21,772 bases of DNA from JBFLVQ01 sp040758525 (GTDB lineage Bacteria > Acidobacteriota > Blastocatellia > Chloracidobacteriales > JADJPF01), in the NCBI GenBank assembly GCA_040758525.1, contig JBFLVQ010000077.1, forward strand, positions 1-21,772, given 5' to 3'. The stretch's first letter is position 1. Each line of letters starts with the position of its first letter. The notes beneath the pieces were generated by a model. It was given only the letters and a program-made list of their open reading frames with translations, made no database searches and was not told the origin of the DNA. Below, in pieces: positions 1-6,695 of the stretch. The translations under genes and the position numbers were made by a program.

Positions 1-11
1 CACTCTTGACC

Positions 12-43
12 TTGAAACTAAGATCCTAACTTAGGTATATAAT
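12..43 (+). promoter_or_regulatory. Possible sigma-70-type promoter for the TraB/selenoprotein unit
   Basis: A perfect TATAAT lies at 38-43, about 50 nt upstream of the first start codon. Upstream, TTGAAA at 12-17 is the nearest -35-like hexamer, but its 20-nt spacer is longer than the preferred 17. TTGACC at 6-11 is a better hexamer but 26 nt away. The -10 is convincing; the -35 is not. It would drive the two rightward genes at 94-2194. Confidence 0.35.
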
Positions 44-93
44 TCGCACTGGCGCAAAAGAACTTTCGTGATTCGAAAAAGAAAGGAAAGCTT

Positions 94-1002
94 ATGTCAA
101 ATAGACTAATAAGTCTGGTGGGTGCTTCGATGCTGGTATTCTCGCTAATTTCTCTGTCAACGCTGCCTAGTGAGGCTCAAGATAAGCCAGCCGCAAACAA
201 ACAGCATTTCCTCTGGAAGATCAAAACCGCTAAAAACACTGTCTATTTACTCGGTTCAATACATCTGCTTAAGAAAGAGCATTATCCTCTCCCTGATGTA
301 ATGGAAAAGGCATATCTCGACTCGCAGACAGTCGTTTTAGAGCTTCAACTCGATCAAGCTACCCAACAGTCTATACAACAACTGGCGCTTGCTAAAGGGA
401 TTTATGCCAGCGATAAATCGCTGCAGAGCACAATTTCACAGAATACTTATGATCTGACAAAGAAGCGAGCAGCAGAATTAGGACTCAATATCGCTACGCT
501 AGCACAACTTAAACCCTGGCTAATTGCGCTTACACTTACTAGCTTGAAATTCCAACGTATGGGACTTGAGCCACAATATGGCGTCGATATGCACTTTATG
601 GGAAAGGCAAAGCAGGACAGCAAAGAGATCGTCAGTTTTGAGACTGCGGAATATCAGATTAACCGCTTTGCTGAGCTTGCCGATAATTCACAAGAAAGCT
701 TATTATTATCAACTTTGAAGGACCTAGATAACGTCGATAGTAGTTTCAACAAGATAGTAGACAGTTGGCTGAATGGTAATGAGAAAGGTTTAGAAGATCT
801 TCTTTTAGGTAGCTTAAAGACCAATCCAGAAGTCTATGATCGCTTAATAATCGAAAGGAACCGTAATTGGCTTCCTCAGATCGAAGGCTACCTACAGCAG
901 AGTAAGAATTATCTAGTTATTGTTGGCGCCGCGCATCTAGTCGGTGACAATGGTGTAATCAATCTACTTAAGAAGAAGGGTTTTAGTATTGAACAGCTTT
1001 GA
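94..1002 (+). CDS. Exported TraB/GumN-family protein
   Basis: 302 residues with an N-terminal signal sequence: a hydrophobic stretch at about residues 7-24 and a likely cleavage site after SEAQ, near residue 29. The mature part carries the two hallmarks of the TraB/GumN (ChaN/Tiki-like) fold: a GSIH motif at residues 54-57 near the N-terminus, and a GAAH motif at 278-281 in the last strand. A conserved-type acidic residue (VLELQ, E83) follows the first motif. Members are predicted metal-dependent hydrolases or proteases, but the substrate of bacterial GumN-type proteins is generally unknown. The start is well supported by AAAGGAAAG just upstream of ATG. The gene lies 31 nt upstream of the selenocysteine-containing redox protein, in the same direction, so co-transcription is likely. 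Periplasmic or outer-surface location is inferred. Family assignment is secure, precise role unknown. Confidence 0.85.
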   Translation: MSNRLISLVGASMLVFSLISLSTLPSEAQDKPAANKQHFLWKIKTAKNTVYLLGSIHLLKKEHYPLPDVMEKAYLDSQTVVLELQLDQATQQSIQQLALAKGIYASDKSLQSTISQNTYDLTKKRAAELGLNIATLAQLKPWLIALTLTSLKFQRMGLEPQYGVDMHFMGKAKQDSKEIVSFETAEYQINRFAELADNSQESLLLSTLKDLDNVDSSFNKIVDSWLNGNEKGLEDLLLGSLKTNPEVYDRLIIERNRNWLPQIEGYLQQSKNYLVIVGAAHLVGDNGVINLLKKKGFSIEQL

Positions 1003-1033
1003 TCTTTATCCCAAATCTGTGAGAGGAGGAGCT

Positions 1034-2194
1034 ATGACAATTAAAATAACGCTGTTGGTCCTGTTATTCTGGGCTGCTACCATTATCACAAAAGCAGATA
1101 CCAATACACAGGCCGTCATCATTTATGATGATACAGCAACAGAAGTAAAGGTTTCTAAAGCTGATTCGAAAGATTTATGGATAACAATAGAGGATCTAAC
1201 TCGTGCTACCAAATTTATCCTTAAGCCCCAAGGAATGTGTCGGGATGAGTTGTGTATACCGATACCAAAAGATCGAGAGAAAGATTTTATCAGCAAAAGT
1301 TCAACCTCAAATCTGTTTAATCTGACCGAGTTTGCCCGGCTTATTAAACAACCTTTCGCTTATGACAGTAAAAATAACATTTGGTATTTTGGACCAAGAT
1401 CAGAAGAGCAGAACCGCTACCTTAGCTCTTTAACCGCACCCGATTTCACATTGCCAGATATTGAGGGAAAACCCCGTTCTCTTTCCCAATTTCGTGGTAA
1501 GAAAGTGCTGCTTATCACTTGGGCCTCTTGGTGAGGGTGCCGGCTTGACTTGCCAGGCTGGCAAGTGCTCTATGAAGAGTTAAAGGATAAGAATTTCGAG
1601 ATCGTTTCCGTAGCAGAAGATACCGGCGGAAACAAAGATGCCAATCCTTGGATCACTGCCGCTAAACCTACCTATACGGTGCTAATAGATACCAGTCATC
1701 TAGTTACCAGACTCTATGATATGGTCAATGTTCCTACTGCTGTCTGGATCGATGAAAAAGGTAGTATTGTTCGTCCCAATGAGGTCGCTTTTGTTGACAA
1801 TAGATTTTTCAATTTCCATAACCTTGATGCTGCTTCTTACCTTGATGGTATTCGTGATTGGGTAAAGAATGGTGACAAGAGCTCTTTTATATTTAGCCAA
1901 GCAGAGTTAAAAGAGCTTATTAAACCCCAAAATCCAGATCATGCTCTCGCCGCTGCCGAGTTTGGGTTAGCAGAATATCTATACCGTACCGGTCGTGGCA
2001 CTGATGCAATTGCTCATTATAAAGAAGCACAAAGATTGAATCCGGAAAGCTGGAACTATAAACGGCAAGCCTGGTTGTTATCAGATGCACAACGTGACTA
2101 TGGTACCACTTTCCAAGAAGAAGTGAAAAAGCTCAATGGTAAACCTTATTACCCGCCCCGCAAAATGCCTGCAGCAAAGAAGAGTCAGCCCTAG
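1034..2194 (+). CDS. Putative selenoprotein: exported ResA/TlpA-like thioredoxin-fold protein with in-frame UGA (Sec167)
   Basis: Read through the UGA at 1532-1534, this is a 386-residue protein. GAGAGGAGG sits just before ATG 1034, and the N-terminus (about residues 1-20) is a signal sequence. Residues 25-125 form an unrecognised domain containing two cysteines (C69, C74). Residues 133-280 are an AhpC-TSA/TlpA-type thioredoxin fold: APDFTLPDIEG entry, then TWASW-U-GCR with UGA as residue 167 and Cys169. The VPT cis-proline motif is at 233-235 (P234), followed by AVWIDE. Residues 305-340 look like a single TPR-type helical pair, and the tail is basic. The UGA falls at the first catalytic Cys of the family, both halves are in one frame, and the second half has no plausible ribosome-binding site. 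Relative to CxxC the motif is one residue shorter (UxC). Probable job: periplasmic thiol/disulfide or peroxide chemistry. The alternative is a nonsense-mutated gene; selA/selB/selC are not in the window, so Sec decoding is inferred. Confidence 0.82.
1532..1570 (+). promoter_or_regulatory. UGA codon and candidate bacterial SECIS stem-loop
   Basis: The UGA is at 1532-1534. A perfect 8-bp stem follows, ACTTGCCA (1548-1555) pairing with TGGCAAGT (1559-1566), with loop GGC at 1556-1558; opening the top pair gives a five-base AGGCT loop. The apical loop begins 21 nt after the UGA and its first base is G. Bacterial SECIS elements are known to lie inside the coding sequence directly after UGA, with a short stem and a guanine in the apical loop for SelB. 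The GAG at 1533-1535 could also pair with CTC at 1568-1570. Structure and spacing are seen; SelB binding is inferred. Confidence 0.68.
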
Positions 2195-2211
2195 ATAAAT
2201 AGGTATTACTA

Positions 2212-2250
2212 GAGAGATCACAAAAAAGCAGTAATTTTTTGTGATCTCTC
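2212..2250. terminator. Bidirectional terminator hairpin between convergent genes
   Basis: A perfect 16-bp inverted repeat: left arm 2212-2227 (GAGAGATCACAAAAAA), 7-nt loop, right arm 2235-2250. The A6/T6 tracts are at the loop-proximal end, so a shorter reading of the stem in either direction gives little U-tail. Its symmetry and position, 17 nt after the selenoprotein stop and 11 nt before the stop of the leftward gene at 2262, fit a shared end for both convergent transcription units. The hairpin is certain; intrinsic termination rather than 3'-end protection is inferred. Confidence 0.7.
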
Positions 2251-2261
2251 GATCCTCACAG

Positions 2262-2606
2262 CTATGAGGTACGACATTTGTCATAACGCACAACCAACCA
2301 GCTAATCACTATTCCAATAAGCAGACCGACAACTGCGCCAACCACTCTACCAAGAAAAACCCCATTCAAGAAAAAGATTGCTGTAAGGATGAAAGATTTA
2401 ATTAGCATGCTGAGTGGCTTATTATAGTTCAATGCTCGCCTATATAGTATTCTAGGCTGGTGATATTCTAGGGGAGGCTCTTTAATTTCAATCTTCAGCT
2501 CGCTACAGCGTGAACAATAATTTTTTTCTGCATCAAAATAGTCAGATTGATGACAGATTTCACAGCGAACTGGAGAAGATAGACGTTTTATCTGGAGTTT
2601 ATTCAT
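2262..2606 (-). CDS. Small zinc-ribbon membrane protein, function unknown
   Basis: 114 residues, not recognised as a named family. The N-terminus has two CxxC knuckles (C15/C18 and C31/C34), a typical zinc-ribbon layout. A charged linker follows, then two hydrophobic segments at about residues 67-84 and 87-107, the second glycine- and valine-rich, and a short basic tail ending in a lone Cys. It probably sits in the inner membrane with a cytoplasmic zinc-binding head. There is no clear Shine-Dalgarno sequence before the ATG, so the start is less certain. It lies 92 nt downstream of the SdpI-family gene on the same strand with a hairpin between them, so it may have its own weak transcript or depend on read-through from accBC. 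It is convergent with the selenoprotein gene. Confidence 0.6.
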   Translation of the reverse strand: MNKLQIKRLSSPVRCEICHQSDYFDAEKNYCSRCSELKIEIKEPPLEYHQPRILYRRALNYNKPLSMLIKSFILTAIFFLNGVFLGRVVGAVVGLLIGIVISWLVVRYDKCRTS

Positions 2607-2661
2607 AAAAAATCAGCCGACTCAAATAGTGGCAAGAGATGGCCGAACAATACCGAGCAAA

Positions 2662-2686
2662 TGGTGCCAGGTTTTAGCCGGCACCA
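2662..2686 (-). terminator. Possible terminator hairpin after the SdpI-family gene
   Basis: TGGTGCC (2662-2668) pairs with GGCACCA (2680-2686). Two more G-C pairs inside, past a one-base bulge, leave a six-base loop. On the - strand the stem is followed by only a short, interrupted T run (ATTTGC). It sits 13 nt after the sdpI-like stop codon. Termination may be partial, allowing some read-through into the downstream zinc-ribbon gene. Confidence 0.4.
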
Positions 2687-2698
2687 CACTAGTTACAA

Positions 2699-3055
2699 TC
2701 AGAAATTCTCAACATTGTTCTTGATTCTACTCAATGCCCAAAAGCTATGCACTACTGCCGCTAGCGTAGCAAGAATAAAGACCAAGAAATTAAGTCCAGC
2801 AATCGGTAAGACAGGAAATATTATCCCAAGAAAGTAGAGTTTGATTGCTGCAATTGAGGTTACCACTCCGGCAATTGTTATATCAAGACCACTAATTTTG
2901 TTAGCAGCATACCAGATTTCAGGATCGGATAGAGTTTTGCGAGTACGGAAGCCGTACCAGCGGTTTGGCTTGATCTTCTTAAAGTAGAGGGGCAGGCCCA
3001 GTCCTATATAAAGCAGTCCCATGATAAAGTAGAGTTTGGTGATCTCTAAGAGCAT
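2699..3055 (-). CDS. SdpI-family small membrane protein
   Basis: 118 residues with three predicted membrane segments at about 5-23, 57-75 and 78-105. The segment at residues 31-52 (NRWYGFRTRKT, then W48 and N52) is the signature of the SdpI C-terminal family, whose founder in Bacillus gives immunity to the SdpC killing factor and also acts as a signalling membrane protein. Most members in other bacteria are simply small membrane proteins of unknown role, and no SdpC-like toxin is visible here, so immunity function should not be assumed. AGGAGGG eight nt before the ATG is one of the strongest ribosome-binding sites in the window. It lies 60 nt downstream of accC on the same strand and may be its operon tail. 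Confidence 0.75.
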   Translation of the reverse strand: MLLEITKLYFIMGLLYIGLGLPLYFKKIKPNRWYGFRTRKTLSDPEIWYAANKISGLDITIAGVVTSIAAIKLYFLGIIFPVLPIAGLNFLVFILATLAAVVHSFWALSRIKNNVENF

Positions 3056-3115
3056 AAATATTCCCTCCTAGCAGCATTGTACGCTATTACAATAACTGCC
3101 GTTCCTAGGCAATCC

Positions 3116-4474
3116 TTATGCGCCTTTAGACTGTTTATTACTAAAAAAATGTTCTAAGAAATGTGTTGAGAGCCGACCTTCGATAAAATCTCTTTGATCG
3201 AGAATTCGCTGATAGAGTGGAATGGTGGTCTTGATCCCTTCTACAATCATTACCTCAAGCGCACGCCGCATACGTGCAATTGCCATAGGACGCGTACGTG
3301 CATGTACAATCAGCTTGGCAATCAGAGAGTCATAGTAAGGTGGTACAAGATAACCTGGATAGACGGCCGTATCGACTCGCACTCCAGGACCGCCAGGTAG
3401 ATTGAATGCTGTGATCAGCCCTGGGCTAGGAGTAAATTTTTCTGGATGCTCTGCATTAATGCGGCATTCAATGGCATGACCGGTAAAACGGATATCTTGT
3501 TGTGTAAAGGGAAGTCGCTCACCAGCAGCAATAAGAATTTGTGCCTGCACCAGATCTGTGTTGGTAACCATCTCTGTGACAGGATGTTCAACCTGTATAC
3601 GGGTGTTCATCTCCATAAAATAGAAATTGCGATCATTGTCAAAGAGACACTCGACTGTACCAGCACTAACATAACCGATCAACTGGCAAGCATTAACAAT
3701 CAGCATGCCAATGCGCTCTCGTAGCTCTGGAGTAAGTAGTGGCGAGGGTGACTCTTCAATCAACTTCTGGTGACGACGTTGTATAGAACATTCGCGTTCA
3801 CCTAAATGCACAACATTGCCATGTGTGTCAGCCAGTACCTGAAATTCAATATGGCGAGGATTTTCCAAATATTTCTCGATATAGACACTAGTGTCATTAA
3901 AAGCCGCCCCAGCCTCATGTTGTGCAGTCTGAAAGGCGACCAAGAGGTCGGAAGGGTTACGTACAATACGCATACCACGTCCTCCCCCGCCTGCGGTGGC
4001 TTTAATAATTACTGGATAACCAATATCATTGGCGATCCGTATCGCCTCATCTTCATTCTCTACGACACCATCACTACCTGGTAATAGTGGTAGACCAGCC
4101 TCACGCATTGCTTTTTTGGCGCTGGCTTTATCACCCATTAATCGAATTGCTTCGGGAGTTGGGCCAATAAACTTAAGATTACATGCCTGGCATACTTCCG
4201 CAAAATGGGCATTCTCGGCCAAAAAGCCATACCCTGGATGAATTGCATCAACATTCTTTACTTCTGCTGCACTAATTACTGCAGGGATACTGAGATAACT
4301 TTGGCCACTGGAAGGCGGTCCTATACAGATCGCATCATCAGCAAATCGTACATGCAGAGAGTCACTATCGGCCTCTGAATAGATCGCAACTGTTTTAATA
4401 CCTAGTTCACGACAGGCCCAGATAATTCGACAGGCAATTTCACCACGATTAGCAATAAGAATCTTTTTGAACAT
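3116..4474 (-). CDS. accC: Acetyl-CoA carboxylase, biotin carboxylase subunit
   Basis: 452 residues, the full family length. It carboxylates the biotin on AccB using bicarbonate and ATP, the first half-reaction of malonyl-CoA formation for fatty-acid synthesis, in the cytoplasm. Visible landmarks: the N-terminal pre-ATP-grasp motif KKILIANRGEIACR, the HPGYGFLAEN motif near residue 79, K116 and K158, the glycine-rich ATP loop ATAGGGGRGMR (159-169), the ERECSIQRRHQK segment (226-237) with K238 close by, and the catalytic EMNTRIQVEHPVTE (288-301) containing R292. The gene follows accB after 18 nt on the same strand, so the two are almost certainly co-expressed. No good Shine-Dalgarno is seen before its ATG, which points to coupling with accB translation. 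No residue loss noted. Confidence 0.96.
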   Translation of the reverse strand: MFKKILIANRGEIACRIIWACRELGIKTVAIYSEADSDSLHVRFADDAICIGPPSSGQSYLSIPAVISAAEVKNVDAIHPGYGFLAENAHFAEVCQACNLKFIGPTPEAIRLMGDKASAKKAMREAGLPLLPGSDGVVENEDEAIRIANDIGYPVIIKATAGGGGRGMRIVRNPSDLLVAFQTAQHEAGAAFNDTSVYIEKYLENPRHIEFQVLADTHGNVVHLGERECSIQRRHQKLIEESPSPLLTPELRERIGMLIVNACQLIGYVSAGTVECLFDNDRNFYFMEMNTRIQVEHPVTEMVTNTDLVQAQILIAAGERLPFTQQDIRFTGHAIECRINAEHPEKFTPSPGLITAFNLPGGPGVRVDTAVYPGYLVPPYYDSLIAKLIVHARTRPMAIARMRRALEVMIVEGIKTTIPLYQRILDQRDFIEGRLSTHFLEHFFSNKQSKGA

Positions 4475-4492
4475 GAAATTAAATTAAAGGTG

Positions 4493-4972
4493 TTAGTCTA
4501 ATCTAATCCCGAAAAGCGGTTGTCCATATTCGACAGGACGACTGTTATCTACGTAAATCTCTGCCACTTCGCCAGCTACATCTGATTCAATCTCATTCAT
4601 CAATTTCATTGCTTCAATTATACAGAGCACTGTGCCTGATTCTACCTGACTGCCAATCTTGACAAATACTTCTGCAGTCGGGCTAGGAGCACGATAAAAA
4701 GTACCAACTATAGGCGCTTTGATAATGTGTAGCTGCTTCTCACTCTTTGCTGGCGGTGGCTGAGCAGCAGATTCACTAGCAGTGGGTGGCGTCGGCGCCA
4801 CTGTAGGCAATGGCGGTGGTGTAGCAATAGCAATTGGTGCTGGCAATGGCACTGGTAAGACACCATCCATCTGACGTATCTTCAGCTTAACTCCGCCCTT
4901 CTCAATCTCAAATTCCGCTAACCTTTTATCTGCAACTAGCTCGATCAGTTCCTTGATCTCTTTCAGATTCAC
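4493..4972 (-). CDS. accB: Acetyl-CoA carboxylase, biotin carboxyl carrier protein
   Basis: 159 residues. The N-terminal helix region (1-35) matches the BCCP start (LKEIKELIELV). It is followed by the usual Pro/Ala-rich flexible linker (about 38-78) and the C-terminal biotinyl domain (82-159). The biotinylation motif EAMKLMN gives biotinyl-Lys123. The swinging domain carries the carboxyl group from AccC to the carboxyltransferase, whose genes are not in this window. Translation starts at GTG (4970-4972) behind AAGGAG; no in-frame ATG fits. It lies 154 nt after rplQ across a strong hairpin, and is followed closely by accC. The common efp-accB-accC arrangement is not seen; here the pair is attached to the ribosomal alpha operon. 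Confidence 0.95.
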   Translation of the reverse strand: MNLKEIKELIELVADKRLAEFEIEKGGVKLKIRQMDGVLPVPLPAPIAIATPPPLPTVAPTPPTASESAAQPPPAKSEKQLHIIKAPIVGTFYRAPSPTAEVFVKIGSQVESGTVLCIIEAMKLMNEIESDVAGEVAEIYVDNSRPVEYGQPLFGIRLD

Positions 4973-5033
4973 AACCTACTCCTTCTCAGCTTGCAGTTGC
5001 CGGTTTAAGGATGACCTAGCGCCCATTTGTACT

Positions 5034-5079
5034 AGAAGCCCGCCTGCGTAGGCGTCCATACGCCTGCAGACGGGCTTCT
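5034..5079 (-). terminator. Strong imperfect hairpin between rplQ and accB
   Basis: The outer arm AGAAGCCCG (5034-5042) pairs with CGGGCTTCT (5071-5079). Inside are a C/A mismatch, CTGC/GCAG, a two-base bulge and AGGCGT/ACGCCT around a four-base loop, giving 19 pairs in all. On the - strand it is followed by TAGTAC, so there is no U tract in the direction of the ribosomal operon; the short T run is on the + side. It could be a factor-dependent terminator or processing site ending the rplQ message, or a palindromic repeat unit. The octamer CTAGCGCC occurs on both sides (5016-5023 and 5101-5108). Confidence 0.45.
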
Positions 5080-5126
5080 TTTGACAGGCTCAAAACTAGG
5101 CTAGCGCCAAAAAGCCCAAGCTTGTG

Positions 5127-5591
5127 CTATTTCTCCTTCTTTGCTTTTGTCTCGCTAGCAAGCGGCTCAGGTTTATGATCAACCAACTCTATGATTGCCA
5201 ACTCTGCACCATCGCCCCGTCTATGGCCAAGCTTAACGATTCGTGTATATCCACCCGGAGTGGTTTCAAAACGCTTAGCAATCTCGTCAAAGAGTCTGCC
5301 AATTGCTTTTACTCCTGCTTGTGGAGCAGGTGGCTTCTGTCCACGTAACGGTTGACGCATACGGCCTGTGTTACCAGCAAAGAAATAGCGGGTTGCTAGC
5401 CGGCGCGCATGCAATGTACCAGTCTTACCAAGTGTGATGGCGCGTTCAACAAAAGGACGCAACTCCTTGGCTTTTGGCACAGTAGTAACCACTCGCTCAT
5501 GCAAAATTAGCGAAGTGGCAAGATTTCTTAGTAACGCCAGACGATGTGGTGTAGCTCGGCGTAATTTTCTGTGAGCAACTTTATGTCGCAT
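5127..5591 (-). CDS. rplQ: 50S ribosomal protein L17
   Basis: 154 residues from the ATG at 5589-5591, which has GAGGAG upstream. A longer reading from 5657 would add 22 residues with no family match and overlap rpoA. The start MRHKVAHRKL and the HRLALLRNLATSLILHERVVTT segment are diagnostic of L17, which sits near the polypeptide exit region of the large subunit. The C-terminal half (about residues 105-154) ends in a Lys/Glu/Ala-rich tail slightly longer than the minimal family core of about 120 residues. It is the last ribosomal gene of the superoperon, 31 nt after rpoA, the usual alpha-operon ending. Confidence 0.96.
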   Translation of the reverse strand: MRHKVAHRKLRRATPHRLALLRNLATSLILHERVVTTVPKAKELRPFVERAITLGKTGTLHARRLATRYFFAGNTGRMRQPLRGQKPPAPQAGVKAIGRLFDEIAKRFETTPGGYTRIVKLGHRRGDGAELAIIELVDHKPEPLASETKAKKEK

Positions 5592-5622
5592 TTCTATCTC
5601 CTCAGTCTCTGCACAACGATTA

Positions 5623-6621
5623 TTATTCTTCTTTGATGGGATTGCCGTTCTCATCAAACCGCATCCCTAAGTGCAGCCCCATCGCGCCCAGGATCTCCTT
5701 GATCTCGTTGAGCGATTTGCGACCGAAGTTCTTAGTCTTGAGCATCTCGGCCTCAGTCTTCTGCACCAACTCTCGGATTGTACGTATATCCGCGTTCTTG
5801 AGGCAGTTGTAGGAGCGCACAGAAAGTTCTAACTCCTCCACAGAACGGTCTAGGTTCTCATTAAACGGCGAGGGCTTGATCTCTGGCTCCGGTTCTTGTA
5901 CTTCAGGCCCCTCTTCGAAGTTGATAAAGATTGACATATGCTCTTTGATCAACTTTGCCCCTAACCCTATCACCGTCTCAGGACGCAAACTGCCGTTGGT
6001 CCAAACCTCAATAGTCAGCTTATCATAGTCAGTGTCCTGACCAAGACGTGCAGCTTCAACATGATAGCTCACCTTACGGACAGGCGAGTGTGCTGAATCG
6101 ATAGGAATAAAACCGGTCGGCAGATCTTCATCAAAATTACGATCGGCAGAAACGTAGCCTCGCCCTCGCTTAACACGTATCTCGATCGAAATGCTACTTC
6201 CTTCTGCCAGCGTAGCAATGTGTAAGTTTGGATCAAGAATATCTACATCTTCGTCTGCCTCAATATCTCCTGAAGTTAACTGGCCAGGACCAGTCATCGA
6301 AACCTTGAGCGTCTTTGCTTCATCACCAGTTAGTCTAAACGGAATACGCTTAAGGTTGAGGATTATATCGGTAGCGTCTTCAGAGACACCCGCAATGGCA
6401 GCAAATTCGTGTAGTACCCCTTCAATTCGCACTGCGGTAATTGCGGCACCTTCAATAGAGGAGAGCAAAGACCGCCGCAAGCAGTTGCCTATCGTTGTGC
6501 CAAAGCCACGCTCAAAAGGCTGTGCATAAAAGCGGCCATACTTATCAGTAAGGCTTTCAAGGTCACAGACGAGCCGCTTTGGCTTCTGAAATCCAGTCCA
6601 GGTCAGTATCTGTTGATCCAT
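5623..6621 (-). CDS. rpoA: RNA polymerase alpha subunit
   Basis: 332 residues, normal length. The N-terminal domain (about 1-235) carries the assembly motif RGFGTTIGNCLRRSLLSSIEG (39-59) and the VLHEFAAIAGVSEDATDIILN stretch used for dimerisation and beta/beta' contact. A short acidic Glu/Pro linker (about 238-255) leads to the C-terminal domain (about 262-332), which has the helix-hairpin-helix motif ending in KNFGRKSLNEIKEIL. That domain binds UP-element DNA and activators. GAGAGGG stands before the ATG. The order rpsD-rpoA-rplQ is the standard alpha-operon tail. Sequence style resembles acidobacterial RpoA, from memory. Confidence 0.97.
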   Translation of the reverse strand: MDQQILTWTGFQKPKRLVCDLESLTDKYGRFYAQPFERGFGTTIGNCLRRSLLSSIEGAAITAVRIEGVLHEFAAIAGVSEDATDIILNLKRIPFRLTGDEAKTLKVSMTGPGQLTSGDIEADEDVDILDPNLHIATLAEGSSISIEIRVKRGRGYVSADRNFDEDLPTGFIPIDSAHSPVRKVSYHVEAARLGQDTDYDKLTIEVWTNGSLRPETVIGLGAKLIKEHMSIFINFEEGPEVQEPEPEIKPSPFNENLDRSVEELELSVRSYNCLKNADIRTIRELVQKTEAEMLKTKNFGRKSLNEIKEILGAMGLHLGMRFDENGNPIKEE

Positions 6622-6695
6622 CGCCCTCTCTCAGTGATAGCCCCTACTCAGAAAAGTTCGGGCGGCTATCGACTTTATCAACTATTAAAATCAGC

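Noticed and set aside
1532..1534. UGA as tryptophan (alternative genetic code) or a simple nonsense mutation
   Set aside because: UGA ends other genes cleanly (1000-1002; 16703-16705 overlapping the rpmC start), so a general recoding is unlikely. A random stop landing on the catalytic Cys codon followed by a hairpin is improbable, although not excluded.
1550..2194. A separate gene starting at TTG 1550
   Set aside because: No ribosome-binding site; the TTG lies inside the stem-loop, and the protein would lack the start of the thioredoxin fold. It is in frame with the upstream part, so one gene read through UGA is a better account.
3056..3115. Possible promoter for the SdpI-family gene (TTGCCT, 17 nt, TAATAG on the - strand)
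   Set aside because: The -10 matches the consensus at only three of six positions; too weak to list.
5111..5124. Terminator directly after rplQ (AAGC/GCTT stem followed by Ts on the - strand)
   Set aside because: Stem of only four pairs; the larger hairpin at 5034-5079 is a better candidate.
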